In this document: in pieces, positions 8,264-16,339 of the stretch
Numbering within the stretch: the first letter of the stretch is position 1
Layout of the letters: each line of letters opens with the position of its first letter
Source: a bacterium
GTDB lineage: Bacteria > Patescibacteriota > Saccharimonadia > Saccharimonadales > UBA4665
DNA length: 34,527 bases
Direction: 5' to 3'
Assembly: GCA_010027485.1 (NCBI GenBank)
Contig: RGVC01000002.1
Location: forward strand, 1 to 34,527
The notes under the pieces: generated by a model
The model's database searches: none
Told to the model about the DNA's origin: nothing
Seen by the model: only the letters and a program-made list of their open reading frames with translations
Position numbers and translations under genes: made by a program

Positions 8264-9353
8264 TAATGTACTTCTTGGGTGGGTTTTTAGTTTCTAGTGG
8301 TTTGGTGTACTTAGTAATCGGCTGAATTGTAAATTGGATATGCGAAGCCCGCACGCTGTTATTGGTTTTTTCGGTAACTTTAAGAATTTCCAAGGTGTAG
8401 CCGGCGTTGACTACGCTTGAAGTTTGACCGGCATTTAACTTAAATAACGCATCGGTCAAAGCTGGTGCTATATCTCTGTCGTTGGCAGTTATTGGTTTGG
8501 CATATTGACCGCCACTACCCTTTGTACTCAAATCATCTGATTGAGCGCTGGCAACAGTAGCAAAATCTGTGCCACTTTGAATTTGTTTTAGAGCGCTCTC
8601 GGCACGAGCCTGAGTTGCCGTATCTAGCTTAACTGCTACAGCCTGTTGCAACAGTTGTTGCCGTAGTTCCTGTTTGAAGTCTGACTCATTCCAGCCCCAG
8701 AACTCTTTTAAAACCTCTTTAAATACACGATCGCTATTGCCTAGACGATTTTCATTACGAACTAAGACTAGCTGATTATTAACCTGCACGTTAGTCACCT
8801 TAACGCCGTTTTTTGCGGCCAGTTGCTTAACGTAGGCATCCTGAATAACCTGATTGAGCGCTTGTTTTTTGAGTAAAACCAATTGATCTTTGCCTGAACG
8901 GCTAGAAAAGTCTGTTTTTTGCTGAGTGGCATAGTAATGCATGTTTCGTCTTAGCTCAAAAAGATAAGATTCATAACTAACCCAAGATGAACCAACTTTA
9001 GCAACAGGAAAAGGAATAACTTTGGTAACACCATACATAAAGCCGTTTGTTACCTGCAACTTATAGAGCCCCGCTATGCAGTAGGCAAAGAATGCAATAA
9101 TTACGGCCACTAATAAGCCGATGGATATCTTGACTATAGAGTGCTTGGAGTGTTGCAGTGGATAAATAAATTTACGAGCACCTTTTAGCACCTCTTCGCG
9201 GTGTTCGGTAACTGTCTCGTTGGTAATTCTAGGCACATTAGAAATAGCCTCGCTCATACGCTCTTCTGCAGGCTTGCGACGCAATAATTTATCACGCGCT
9301 GTTTTAGCGGTTGCTGATACTTTTTCTAATTTAGGCTTTTTAGGCTTCTTCAT
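8250..9353 (-). CDS. membrane-anchored SurA/PrsA-like peptidylprolyl isomerase (parvulin-type)
   Basis: N-terminal TM, SurA_N-like helical region, parvulin-like FATVASAQSDDLSTKGSGGQYAKP...ALFKLNAGQTSSVVNAGYTLEILKV. Confidence 0.8.
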   Translation of the reverse strand: MKKPKKPKLEKVSATAKTARDKLLRRKPAEERMSEAISNVPRITNETVTEHREEVLKGARKFIYPLQHSKHSIVKISIGLLVAVIIAFFAYCIAGLYKLQVTNGFMYGVTKVIPFPVAKVGSSWVSYESYLFELRRNMHYYATQQKTDFSSRSGKDQLVLLKKQALNQVIQDAYVKQLAAKNGVKVTNVQVNNQLVLVRNENRLGNSDRVFKEVLKEFWGWNESDFKQELRQQLLQQAVAVKLDTATQARAESALKQIQSGTDFATVASAQSDDLSTKGSGGQYAKPITANDRDIAPALTDALFKLNAGQTSSVVNAGYTLEILKVTEKTNNSVRASHIQFTIQPITKYTKPLETKNPPKKYITIKN

Positions 9354-9918
9354 CTACTTGAACTAGTGGCGATACCGATCCGGCTGGGAACGAACTGCCA
9401 ATCACACCTTGATCTCTTAATATTGTTAATAATTTCTTCTGGGTCTTTGCAGGGTGATGCACGTCTTTTAAAGTCAGGTCTCCAACATATGTCTGCATCT
9501 TTATTGTACCAAATCCCAGCAGAGTTTCCTGAAAACCAGCAATCTCATAATTGACTGATTGAATCTGATTGAGCTGTAAATCGGCAACCGAACGATGAAA
9601 CAAACCCTTTTGTTTTATCTGTAAAAAACGCTTATCGGTAACAATAAACACGCTAAAACGCCAACCAATCCAGTCTGGTAAAAAGATTAGTGCGCCAAGT
9701 ATAAATCCTGCAGCCAAACCTATAAAAAAAGCATTGAAGCCTAGCTCGGGTTTTACGGCAGATGGAATTATGCCAATTAGTGGCCCAAACATGCCAAACA
9801 CCAAACCTTTTCGCATCACAATTGGGTGGTGTCGAAATACATAAAGCACTTCTTCGTCGTCGAATTGATCGGCAAAGTATTTTACGGGCTTATTGGACTT
9901 CTTGTTTTTCTTAGCCAT
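9340..9918 (-). CDS. bacterial PH-domain (YdbS-like) membrane protein
   Basis: Two TM segments followed by VTDKRFLQIKQKGLFHRSVADLQLNQIQSVNYE, a typical bPH_2 pattern. Confidence 0.8.
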   Translation of the reverse strand: MAKKNKKSNKPVKYFADQFDDEEVLYVFRHHPIVMRKGLVFGMFGPLIGIIPSAVKPELGFNAFFIGLAAGFILGALIFLPDWIGWRFSVFIVTDKRFLQIKQKGLFHRSVADLQLNQIQSVNYEIAGFQETLLGFGTIKMQTYVGDLTLKDVHHPAKTQKKLLTILRDQGVIGSSFPAGSVSPLVQVDEEA

Positions 9919-9951
9919 AACTACTATTTTACACTACTTGCTCTTTAGAAT

Positions 9952-10026
9952 TGGTGTCCCCGCCGCGACTCGAACGCAGATCAACTCCTTAGGAGAGAGC
10001 TATTCTATCCATTGAACTACGGGGAC
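9952..10026 (-). tRNA. tRNA-Arg(CCT)
   Basis: Cloverleaf GTCCCCGTAGTTCAATGGATAGAAT...TCCTAAG...GCGTTCGAGTCGCGGCGGGGACACCA. Confidence 0.93.
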
Positions 10027-10059
10027 CCGTTTAGCTATTTTATCAAGAAAACAGTATTT

Positions 10060-10524
10060 TTACTGTCGTTCGTGATCTTCGTACAAGTTTAAGTATTCAC
10101 TCTTTTCGTAATCGAACAATTCTTTTGCATCGAAAAAGAAATCTACTTCCGAGATTCCGCTTTCTTTGGAATCAGATGCATGAATCAAATTTCGACCTGC
10201 CCCAATTGCCAAATCACCCCTGATAGATCCGGCTACTGCCTGTCTGGGGTTAGTTACGCCAACCAATGTTCTGACAGAATCAACACACTCAAATCCTTCC
10301 CAGGCCATAAGCACAACTGGTGAACTCTGCATAAATTGTTCAAGTCCTTTATAGAAAGACTTTTCGATGTGTTCAGCGTAGTGAGTTTTGAGCATAGCTT
10401 CGTCTAGTCGGCTCATTTTGAGTCCAATTAGTTTTAGGCCCTTTCGCTCTAATCGGCTAATTATTTCTCCAACTAGTCCGCGTTGTACGGCATCTGGTTT
10501 GGCGATAATAAGTGTTCGTTCCAT
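10060..10524 (-). CDS. ndk: nucleoside diphosphate kinase
   Basis: RTLIIAKPDAVQRGLVGEII; catalytic His in GRNLIHASDS. Confidence 0.95.
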   Translation of the reverse strand: MERTLIIAKPDAVQRGLVGEIISRLERKGLKLIGLKMSRLDEAMLKTHYAEHIEKSFYKGLEQFMQSSPVVLMAWEGFECVDSVRTLVGVTNPRQAVAGSIRGDLAIGAGRNLIHASDSKESGISEVDFFFDAKELFDYEKSEYLNLYEDHERQ

Positions 10525-10549
10525 GTATTTTTCCTATTTAATTACTGTC

Positions 10550-10558
10550 ATTATAACA
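10550..10558 (-). promoter_or_regulatory. extended -10 (TGTTATAAT) of ndk
   Basis: Minus-strand TGTTATAAT upstream of the ndk ATG. Confidence 0.5.
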
Positions 10559-10700
10559 GATATAAACTGCCTTAGGTAATGTATGGATTACGTCGCATAG
10601 CGATATTGATCCTGAATTAATTCGTAAGTGGCGCCTATGGCTTAATCGCTTAGGCACCAACACCTCTGATGAACTAGGAAAAGCTACCCAAAACTATCAT

Positions 10701-11378
10701 TTGATTGCTCTTAGAAGCTTCTTAAAATTCTGCGCTAAGCGCAACATTCCATGCATGGCTGCCGACAAGATTGAACTGGCCCGCACCAAGCGCAAACAAG
10801 TAACTTTTCTAAATGAAGAGGAATTAGCTAGGCTTTTTGCCGAGCCAGACACCAAAACAGTTAGTGGCACCCGAGACAGAGCCATACTAGAACTACTTTT
10901 TAGCTCAGGACTCCGCGTAAGTGAGCTAGTTGGTCTAGACCGTGACCATGTGAACCTGAAACGACGAGAGTTCATGGTGCGTGGTAAGGGCCAAAAAGAC
11001 CGCCCGATATTTATCAGCCCCGAAGCATCGAAATGGGTCGAAGAATATTTATCTAAACGCCAAGATAACTCCAAACCTTTGCTGGTGCGCTACAGTGGCA
11101 GTAAAAAGGTAGATAACAGTGGTAATTTTAGTCGCCTAACTGCCAGAAGCGTGCAAAGAATAGTGGCTCGCACTGCCCTGTTAGCTGGTATTACCAAAAA
11201 GGTCACGCCCCACACCCTGCGCCACTCTTTTGCAACAGATCTACTAATGAACGGCGCCGATATTCGCTCCGTGCAAGCCATGCTTGGCCACAGCAATATC
11301 GCTACCACCCAAATCTACACCCACATCACCGACCCACACCTAAAAGCCGTCCACGAAAAATTCCACCGCCACAGTTAA
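10701..11378 (+). CDS. tyrosine recombinase, Xer-like, N-terminally truncated (possible pseudogene)
   Basis: Complete C-terminal RKHRHY domain ([46 protein letters not shown]). Homologous reading continues upstream in frame to about 10568 without ATG/GTG/TTG; first start is TTG at 10701. Confidence 0.8.
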   Translation: MIALRSFLKFCAKRNIPCMAADKIELARTKRKQVTFLNEEELARLFAEPDTKTVSGTRDRAILELLFSSGLRVSELVGLDRDHVNLKRREFMVRGKGQKDRPIFISPEASKWVEEYLSKRQDNSKPLLVRYSGSKKVDNSGNFSRLTARSVQRIVARTALLAGITKKVTPHTLRHSFATDLLMNGADIRSVQAMLGHSNIATTQIYTHITDPHLKAVHEKFHRHS

Positions 11379-11399
11379 TTTAGTTATTTAATTCTGAGT

Positions 11400-11445
11400 C
11401 TAATAGATAACAAGAGCTTGACCTAATAGATAACAAGAGCTTGAC
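11400..11445. repeat. 23-bp perfect tandem duplication
   Basis: CTAATAGATAACAAGAGCTTGAC x2 (11400-11422, 11423-11445). Confidence 0.97.
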
Positions 11446-12539
11446 GTTTCTGCTTTGTTTTTTTCACTGTCAAGCATATTTACGTAAGTGGTTATGGTGG
11501 TTTCAAGACCAGCCTGTGTTGTTGCTGTCGCTACTTCAAGGCGCTTACAAATACTTGTAGACTGTAGTACATAAGCAGGACTTTCATTACTGATGTCAAT
11601 TAGTATACTTGGGTTTTTCAACGGAACCCTTACCTTAATACGCTTTACAACGTCTTGTGCTTTTGCCGTTACGTCTATTTCTGCTTGAGTATTATACAGA
11701 CTGTTAGCTTCTGGTGTAGGAAGACCTGAACCATAGGCAGTTTTATTGGCTGTTAACGTAAATGTCGTATCTGCCCTGGCGTATGGAGCAATCATGCTAA
11801 ATAGATACTTACTAGTGCCATTATTATTGTTATTGAATTTATATTCACAAGTACCAGTGCTTGTACTGCAGCTTGCAGTATATTTACTGGCAACATTATT
11901 AGAAGAAGAACAAGATGCTGTAGACAAACTATTATATGAGGTCTGTGGAGTGCTGCTACTTGGGTAAATAAACATGTTATATGTTTTATTAATAAGACAT
12001 GATCTACTATATTCAGTATCTTTGAGAGGTGTTATAGAAATTTGAACGATAGATGGAGCTTTATAGTTCGAATCATTTACAGGGTTAGTTGATGTATTGC
12101 TCAATACGCTGTTGCTCTTGGGGTTCTGCCACTTAAAGGAAAAACTAGCAGCGTTATTACCATCTCCAACGTCTATAACAAAATAGTTGCCATTGGGGTT
12201 AAAGGTACTTTGATAATCCTTCACTGAAGTTGTATTCAAAAGCACGCACGTTACCTTAACTCCATTTGTTCCTGCTGATGACCCTAAGTTACTATAGGTT
12301 GTGTTGTCACAATTACCGATATCGGAAAAGGAATTTGTATTGAGTTGTTTCACAACTCTATTTACTGCAGATTCTGCAGCAAAATTTGCTTGAGTCGATA
12401 ACTGCTGATTAAGGCTGTTTTGTTGTTCTCTTCTTGCAATTTGTGCAAAACCCAAAGTAATCAATGAAAATACTAAAACTAAAATAAGTGATACCACTAT
12501 AGAAGCAAAAATTTTACTCCTACAGTCTAGAAGTAACAA
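11400..12539 (-). CDS. PilX-like pilus assembly protein with tandem-duplication-altered C-terminus
   Basis: FASIVVSLILVLVFSLITLGFAQIARREQQNSLNQQLSTQANFAAES N-terminus; position in pilus cluster; start codon uncertain (TTG). Confidence 0.75.
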   Translation of the reverse strand: MLLLDCRSKIFASIVVSLILVLVFSLITLGFAQIARREQQNSLNQQLSTQANFAAESAVNRVVKQLNTNSFSDIGNCDNTTYSNLGSSAGTNGVKVTCVLLNTTSVKDYQSTFNPNGNYFVIDVGDGNNAASFSFKWQNPKSNSVLSNTSTNPVNDSNYKAPSIVQISITPLKDTEYSRSCLINKTYNMFIYPSSSTPQTSYNSLSTASCSSSNNVASKYTASCSTSTGTCEYKFNNNNNGTSKYLFSMIAPYARADTTFTLTANKTAYGSGLPTPEANSLYNTQAEIDVTAKAQDVVKRIKVRVPLKNPSILIDISNESPAYVLQSTSICKRLEVATATTQAGLETTITTYVNMLDSEKNKAETSSSCYLLGQALVIY

Positions 12540-13042
12540 CTGTTTTTAATGATGTTACAGCACAATATTTATATGAATTATCTACCTTACATTTAGGATC
12601 GCTAAGATCGCTCGTATCTACAAGATTATCTTTACTTCCATAAAGCAATGCAGCTTTGATATTGTATTGTTTACCGCCAAGTGGTTGGTCTATATTGAAA
12701 GATGTAAGCATTGAGTTATTTGGCACTAATTCATCTCCTGTATTTGACGCCTCGCAAGTAGCACCTGGACCCATGTATGATCGTTTGAGAGCGTAGTCAG
12801 TTGATGTTGGCATTACTCCTATTTTATAGCTGTACTTGATATTGCCAATACAATACACACCTGTGGTTATACCTATTAGCGTCATCTATTTTCGTTTTAT
12901 AAATGCCTTTTGAATACAGGTTTCCAATACTAATCATCACAATAGTTACTAAAAGTAGTACGAATGAAAAACCAGCCATAGCTATCAACAATTCGACTAT
13001 GGTGAAACCAGATTTTTGTTTTACTAAGTTAGTTGTAGACAT
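12520..13042 (-). pseudogene. PilW-like minor pilin broken by a frameshift
   Basis: Frame 1 (12824-13042) carries SGFTIVELLIAMAGFSFVLLLVTIVM...KIDDANR; another frame (12520-12885) carries the plausible C-terminal part VYCIGNIKYSYKIG...YCAVTSLKTVVTS. Confidence 0.7.
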
Positions 13043-13463
13043 AAGTCATCTCCGCAGTGTATTGTTTGCTGCCCATCTGCCATGCAGCTTTTGTTGTATA
13101 GATGTTGGGGTTAGCAGTTTCCCTGCGAGAAATAGAAATCTGAAAACCATCCATATTCGTGCAGGAATCTTCTGTGCTAGGTTTTAATACAGGATTTGCA
13201 ACCCCGTTATTGGGTTCTGGTATGCAGTAGCTTTCAGCATTAACGGTCCAGGCAGACAAATCAGTAATACGTAGATATTCAACTTGTTGCTGAAGAAGTG
13301 CTGTCGCTTCAGCATTCTTTCTAGCTACCGCAAGAGCCATAATGCTACTATTGGCTATGGAGTAAGAGATTGACATCGCTAAACTAAGTATTGTTAGAGC
13401 AATCAAAACTTCAACTATGGTATCGCCTTTTTTACCATTGTTTTTAAACAAAATCATGTGCAA
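13029..13463 (-). CDS. PilV-like minor pilin
   Basis: GDTIVEVLIALTILSLAMSISYSIANSSIMALAVARKNAEATALLQQQVEYLR. Confidence 0.8.
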   Translation of the reverse strand: MHMILFKNNGKKGDTIVEVLIALTILSLAMSISYSIANSSIMALAVARKNAEATALLQQQVEYLRITDLSAWTVNAESYCIPEPNNGVANPVLKPSTEDSCTNMDGFQISISRRETANPNIYTTKAAWQMGSKQYTAEMTYVYN

Positions 13464-14137
13464 TTAGTTCTCCCGTAGAAAAAGTCTGTTTTAACACCTA
13501 GAACATTTTTGTTGTCTCCAACTGTAACTTTAGCACTAAATCTTCCATTGGTTAGACATACAGACAGCCCTGTGGTGTTATTTATTATGTTGTTGTCTGC
13601 GTCAATGAGCAAAATATTCTGAGCACTCAAAGAACTATCGCCAAGTGACCCATCTGGATTCAGTACAAAACCAAAAGTTTGATTAGCAGTAGGATATAAT
13701 CCTCCTGAAATAACATTACTGGTATCTATTACACTTACTTCTTTTAAGCCAATTGAGCTAAGTTGTACGCCGTCAAGCCTCTTGCCGGCTAGGGTTGCAA
13801 TAGTATACTTTGGTTCTGGACTAGAAAATTTGATTTTCTTACCTAGATAAATGCAGTCTTTTTTTGTGGCCTGTTCATTAGTACCAGCCACTGGGTTTAT
13901 ATTACCTAATAGATCAATTGAACAATTAAGCGGTCGATCACTAAATTGACCACTGCTGACCTGATTAATAATGTCCTGAATCCTAGATGCCATTTCATTC
14001 ACTCCAGTGCGAAAAGAGGTTTCTGCGACACGCCCAGAAATGAAGGCGTTGGCAGCAATGAACATTGCAGAAGATATAGCCAGTACTATTAACACCTCTG
14101 TAATGGTGTAGCCTGTTTTGGTTTTGCCACCTCTCAT
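13454..14137 (-). CDS. FimT/GspH-like minor pilin
   Basis: GYTITEVLIVLAISSAMFIAANAFISGRVAETSFRTGVNEMASRIQDIINQV. Confidence 0.8.
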   Translation of the reverse strand: MRGGKTKTGYTITEVLIVLAISSAMFIAANAFISGRVAETSFRTGVNEMASRIQDIINQVSSGQFSDRPLNCSIDLLGNINPVAGTNEQATKKDCIYLGKKIKFSSPEPKYTIATLAGKRLDGVQLSSIGLKEVSVIDTSNVISGGLYPTANQTFGFVLNPDGSLGDSSLSAQNILLIDADNNIINNTTGLSVCLTNGRFSAKVTVGDNKNVLGVKTDFFYGRTNCT

Positions 14138-14146
14138 AATGCACTA

Positions 14147-14155
14147 ATTATAGCA
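14147..14155 (-). promoter_or_regulatory. extended -10 (TGCTATAAT) with very short leader upstream of the minor pilin operon
   Basis: TGCTATAAT ends 9 nt from the ATG at 14137. Confidence 0.5.
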
Positions 14156-14179
14156 CAAGCGTAATCTGTAAATTGCAAA

Positions 14180-15031
14180 CTATACAACTAAGAATGTACG
14201 TTGATACCAACTAATAATTTCTGTGCCGAAAAGTACCGTAATATACGTGGCAAAAATTAGAAAAGGACCAAACGGTATAAGTAATTTTTTCCTAGATTTA
14301 CCAGACGCAAGCAATGGCACGGCAAAAAGCGTTCCGCCGAGGCTTGCCAGGAATATTACCAGAAGCATTTTAGCAGGATCGGCAACTAATACACCGAGTA
14401 GCACTGCTAGTTTTACATCACCACCACCTATCCAATTGCCACCAGAAAGCTGGAAAATAGCATAGAACAGTCCACTACCTAGCAAAGCCGCAATTACAAT
14501 CATAAGTGCCTGGTGAGCCACGTTAACAGATGAGGCTTGCCAAAAAACTTGCATGAAAACAGCTACAATTAGCGAAAATGCGATTATTGAGTTCGGCAAA
14601 ATCATATATTTGATGTCATAAACAGACAAAGCCACTAGGCTTGTTAAAACAATTAGCCATAGCCCAAAAACAACTACTCCTGTACCAGTTATAAGAATTG
14701 GCCAGTAAATATAAGAAAAAACAAACAATCCAGCTGTAGCCAGCTCAACTAGTGGATACTGCCAAGAAATAGGCTTAGAGCAGTATCTGCACCTACCGCC
14801 AAGCATCAACCAGCTAACTACAGGAATAAGATCGGTCACACCTAGAGTATGATGGCAATTCGGACACATAGACCGGCTATTTGCCTTAGAAAGCTGCTTA
14901 ACAAGCTTCTTGTCACCCTTGCCCTCACTCACCAACTCCTTCTGCCGAAGCCTCCACACAAGAGCATTTACAAAACTCCCAAGGCATAACCCCGTTATAA
15001 TAAGCAACACAATATTCACTAGCAATATCAT
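14180..15031 (-). CDS. pilD: type IV prepilin peptidase/methyltransferase
   Basis: CPNCHHTLGVTDLIPVVSWLMLGGRCRYC cysteine motif and GGGDVKL catalytic motif, multiple TMs. Confidence 0.93.
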   Translation of the reverse strand: MILLVNIVLLIITGLCLGSFVNALVWRLRQKELVSEGKGDKKLVKQLSKANSRSMCPNCHHTLGVTDLIPVVSWLMLGGRCRYCSKPISWQYPLVELATAGLFVFSYIYWPILITGTGVVVFGLWLIVLTSLVALSVYDIKYMILPNSIIAFSLIVAVFMQVFWQASSVNVAHQALMIVIAALLGSGLFYAIFQLSGGNWIGGGDVKLAVLLGVLVADPAKMLLVIFLASLGGTLFAVPLLASGKSRKKLLIPFGPFLIFATYITVLFGTEIISWYQRTFLVV

Positions 15032-15041
15032 AGCACATAAA

Positions 15042-15069
15042 AAAACAGGGTTATGTTTAACCCTGTTTT
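15042..15069 (-). terminator. Rho-independent terminator between pilin remnant and pilD
   Basis: 12-bp stem AAAACAGGGTTA/TAACCCTGTTTT with T7 on the minus strand. Confidence 0.75.
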
Positions 15070-15082
15070 ATATAAGGTGAGA

Positions 15083-15226
15083 CTATTGTGCGTCTAAACA
15101 GCCACCGATTGTTGTGCCGCCATCAAGAGGGTAGTATACAGCTATGTTTGTTTTAGTTGTGGATGCTTTATACGTTACGCCAAGCCCACTACACTAAGCC
15201 CCTGTAAGCACAGTTAGTTTGTTCAT
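15083..15226 (-). pseudogene. pilin remnant: pilin SD/start fused to an alternative pilin C-terminal disulfide-loop module
   Basis: Single-frame translation MNKLTVLTGA*CSGLGVTYKASTTKTNIAVYYPLDGGTTIGGCLDAQ*; C-terminus resembles SCVGTTPTTLTTADKTRAVVYYVNDGGGSSCVTAN of the adjacent pilin. Confidence 0.8.
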
Positions 15227-15246
15227 TTGCAGGTGCCCCTTTGCAA
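15212..15246 (-). repeat. 35-bp direct repeat, copy A
   Basis: AGTTAGTTTGTTCATTTGCAGGTGCCCCTTTGCAA, identical to 15763-15797. Confidence 0.97.
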
Positions 15247-15248
15247 AG

Positions 15249-15278
15249 TATGAAGGACATTGTTAAATGTCCTTCATA
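15249..15278. terminator. hairpin downstream of the pilin gene (terminator or mRNA stabiliser)
   Basis: 12-bp perfect stem TATGAAGGACAT/ATGTCCTTCATA, loop TGTTAA; no strong T-tract. Confidence 0.6.
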
Positions 15279-15297
15279 TAGTTTAAGCAAACTTAAC

Positions 15298-15777
15298 TTA
15301 ATTAGCAGTTACGCAAGAGCTTCCACCGCCATCATTAACATAATATACTACCGCCCTGGTTTTGTCTGCAGTAGTCAAGGTTGTTGGTGTAGTACCCACA
15401 CAACTAGCCGAAACATATATATACGCAGTATTAATAGTAGTGGGTAGATCTGCCGCTTTCGCCGGTACAGTTGCGGTTGGCGCATCAACTGACCTTAATT
15501 GGCTATTGCCAACGTTAGCTCTAGTTTTAATCTCCGCTGCAGTTGCCCCAGTTAGATCAGCATTATTGTTGTCACTTGCCCATGCTGTAAGCGCGCTAGC
15601 GATTCTTGATGCGTCTGCTTTACGAGCACTATTACGTTGATTGTTTTGTAGAGCTGGTACTGCAAGTAGTACGGCTAGGATAATTAGCGCGCCGATAGCT
15701 AGTACGATCAATACTTCGATAATGGTGAAGCCTGATTGCCCTTTTTGAGAGTTTAGTTTGTTAGTTAGTTTGTTCAT
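15298..15777 (-). CDS. type IV pilin, probable major pilin
   Basis: Prepilin motif SGFTIIEVLIVLAIGALIILAVLLAVPALQNNQRNSARKADASRIASALTAW; C-terminal Cys pair; SD AAAGGGG. Confidence 0.88.
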   Translation of the reverse strand: MNKLTNKLNSQKGQSGFTIIEVLIVLAIGALIILAVLLAVPALQNNQRNSARKADASRIASALTAWASDNNNADLTGATAAEIKTRANVGNSQLRSVDAPTATVPAKAADLPTTINTAYIYVSASCVGTTPTTLTTADKTRAVVYYVNDGGGSSCVTAN

Positions 15778-15797
15778 TTGCAGGTGCCCCTTTGCAA
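15763..15797 (-). repeat. 35-bp direct repeat, copy B (SD and start of the intact pilin)
   Basis: Identical to 15212-15246. Confidence 0.97.
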
Positions 15798-15885
15798 TTT
15801 AATTTTAATCGCGTTATTACGCTTATGATTAGATATTATATTCTTTTTCTACTATAAGCAAGTACTTTTTTTTGGTGTGGATAAG

Positions 15886-16335
15886 TTATAGTTGTCTACA
15901 CTGTGACATGGACGGGTCAAGTGCATATAGGGCGACTATATCTCTGGAACCACCAGCTATAAATTTACCGGTTGTTGTAGTATCGCAGAGTGCATTATTA
16001 TAAATATATATTTTTGACGAATCTGTTACTGAGTTAGGGTCTGTGTTTAATCCTGAAACGATTGGAATCTTAATCGTAACATTTGTTGCCACATATATAC
16101 TTAAGGCTGGGAATGTTAAAGGATTTGTTGTGTCTGGAAATCTACCCATGTTTTGGAGACGGTAATCGGAGACGGCCTGGAGGATGGCAGAGACATCGGC
16201 TTTACGCTTGCTGTTGTTGTTCCATCTGTTGATTGCCGGAATGGCTAAGAAAACCATCATGAGTATTAATCCACCGATGGCGAGTACGAAAAGTACCTCT
16301 ACTATGGTAAAGCCTTTTGCTTTACTATTCTTCAT
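15886..16335 (-). CDS. type IV pilin
   Basis: KGFTIVEVLFVLAIGGLILMMVFLAIPAINRWNNNSKRKADVSAILQAV; ATG at 16335 with GGAAGG SD preferred to GTG at 16353. Confidence 0.85.
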   Translation of the reverse strand: MKNSKAKGFTIVEVLFVLAIGGLILMMVFLAIPAINRWNNNSKRKADVSAILQAVSDYRLQNMGRFPDTTNPLTFPALSIYVATNVTIKIPIVSGLNTDPNSVTDSSKIYIYNNALCDTTTTGKFIAGGSRDIVALYALDPSMSQCRQL

Positions 16336-16339
16336 GGCC

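Noticed and set aside
3219-11378. Integrative element bounded by the tRNA-Val fragment and the truncated Xer gene
   Set aside because: The interval contains nrdR, ndk, three normal tRNAs and other apparent housekeeping genes and shows no direct att repeat that I could find.
15018-15035. Extended -10 TGCTATGAT overlapping the pilD ATG
   Set aside because: It overlaps the start codon, so use as a promoter would require a downstream GTG start; too speculative.
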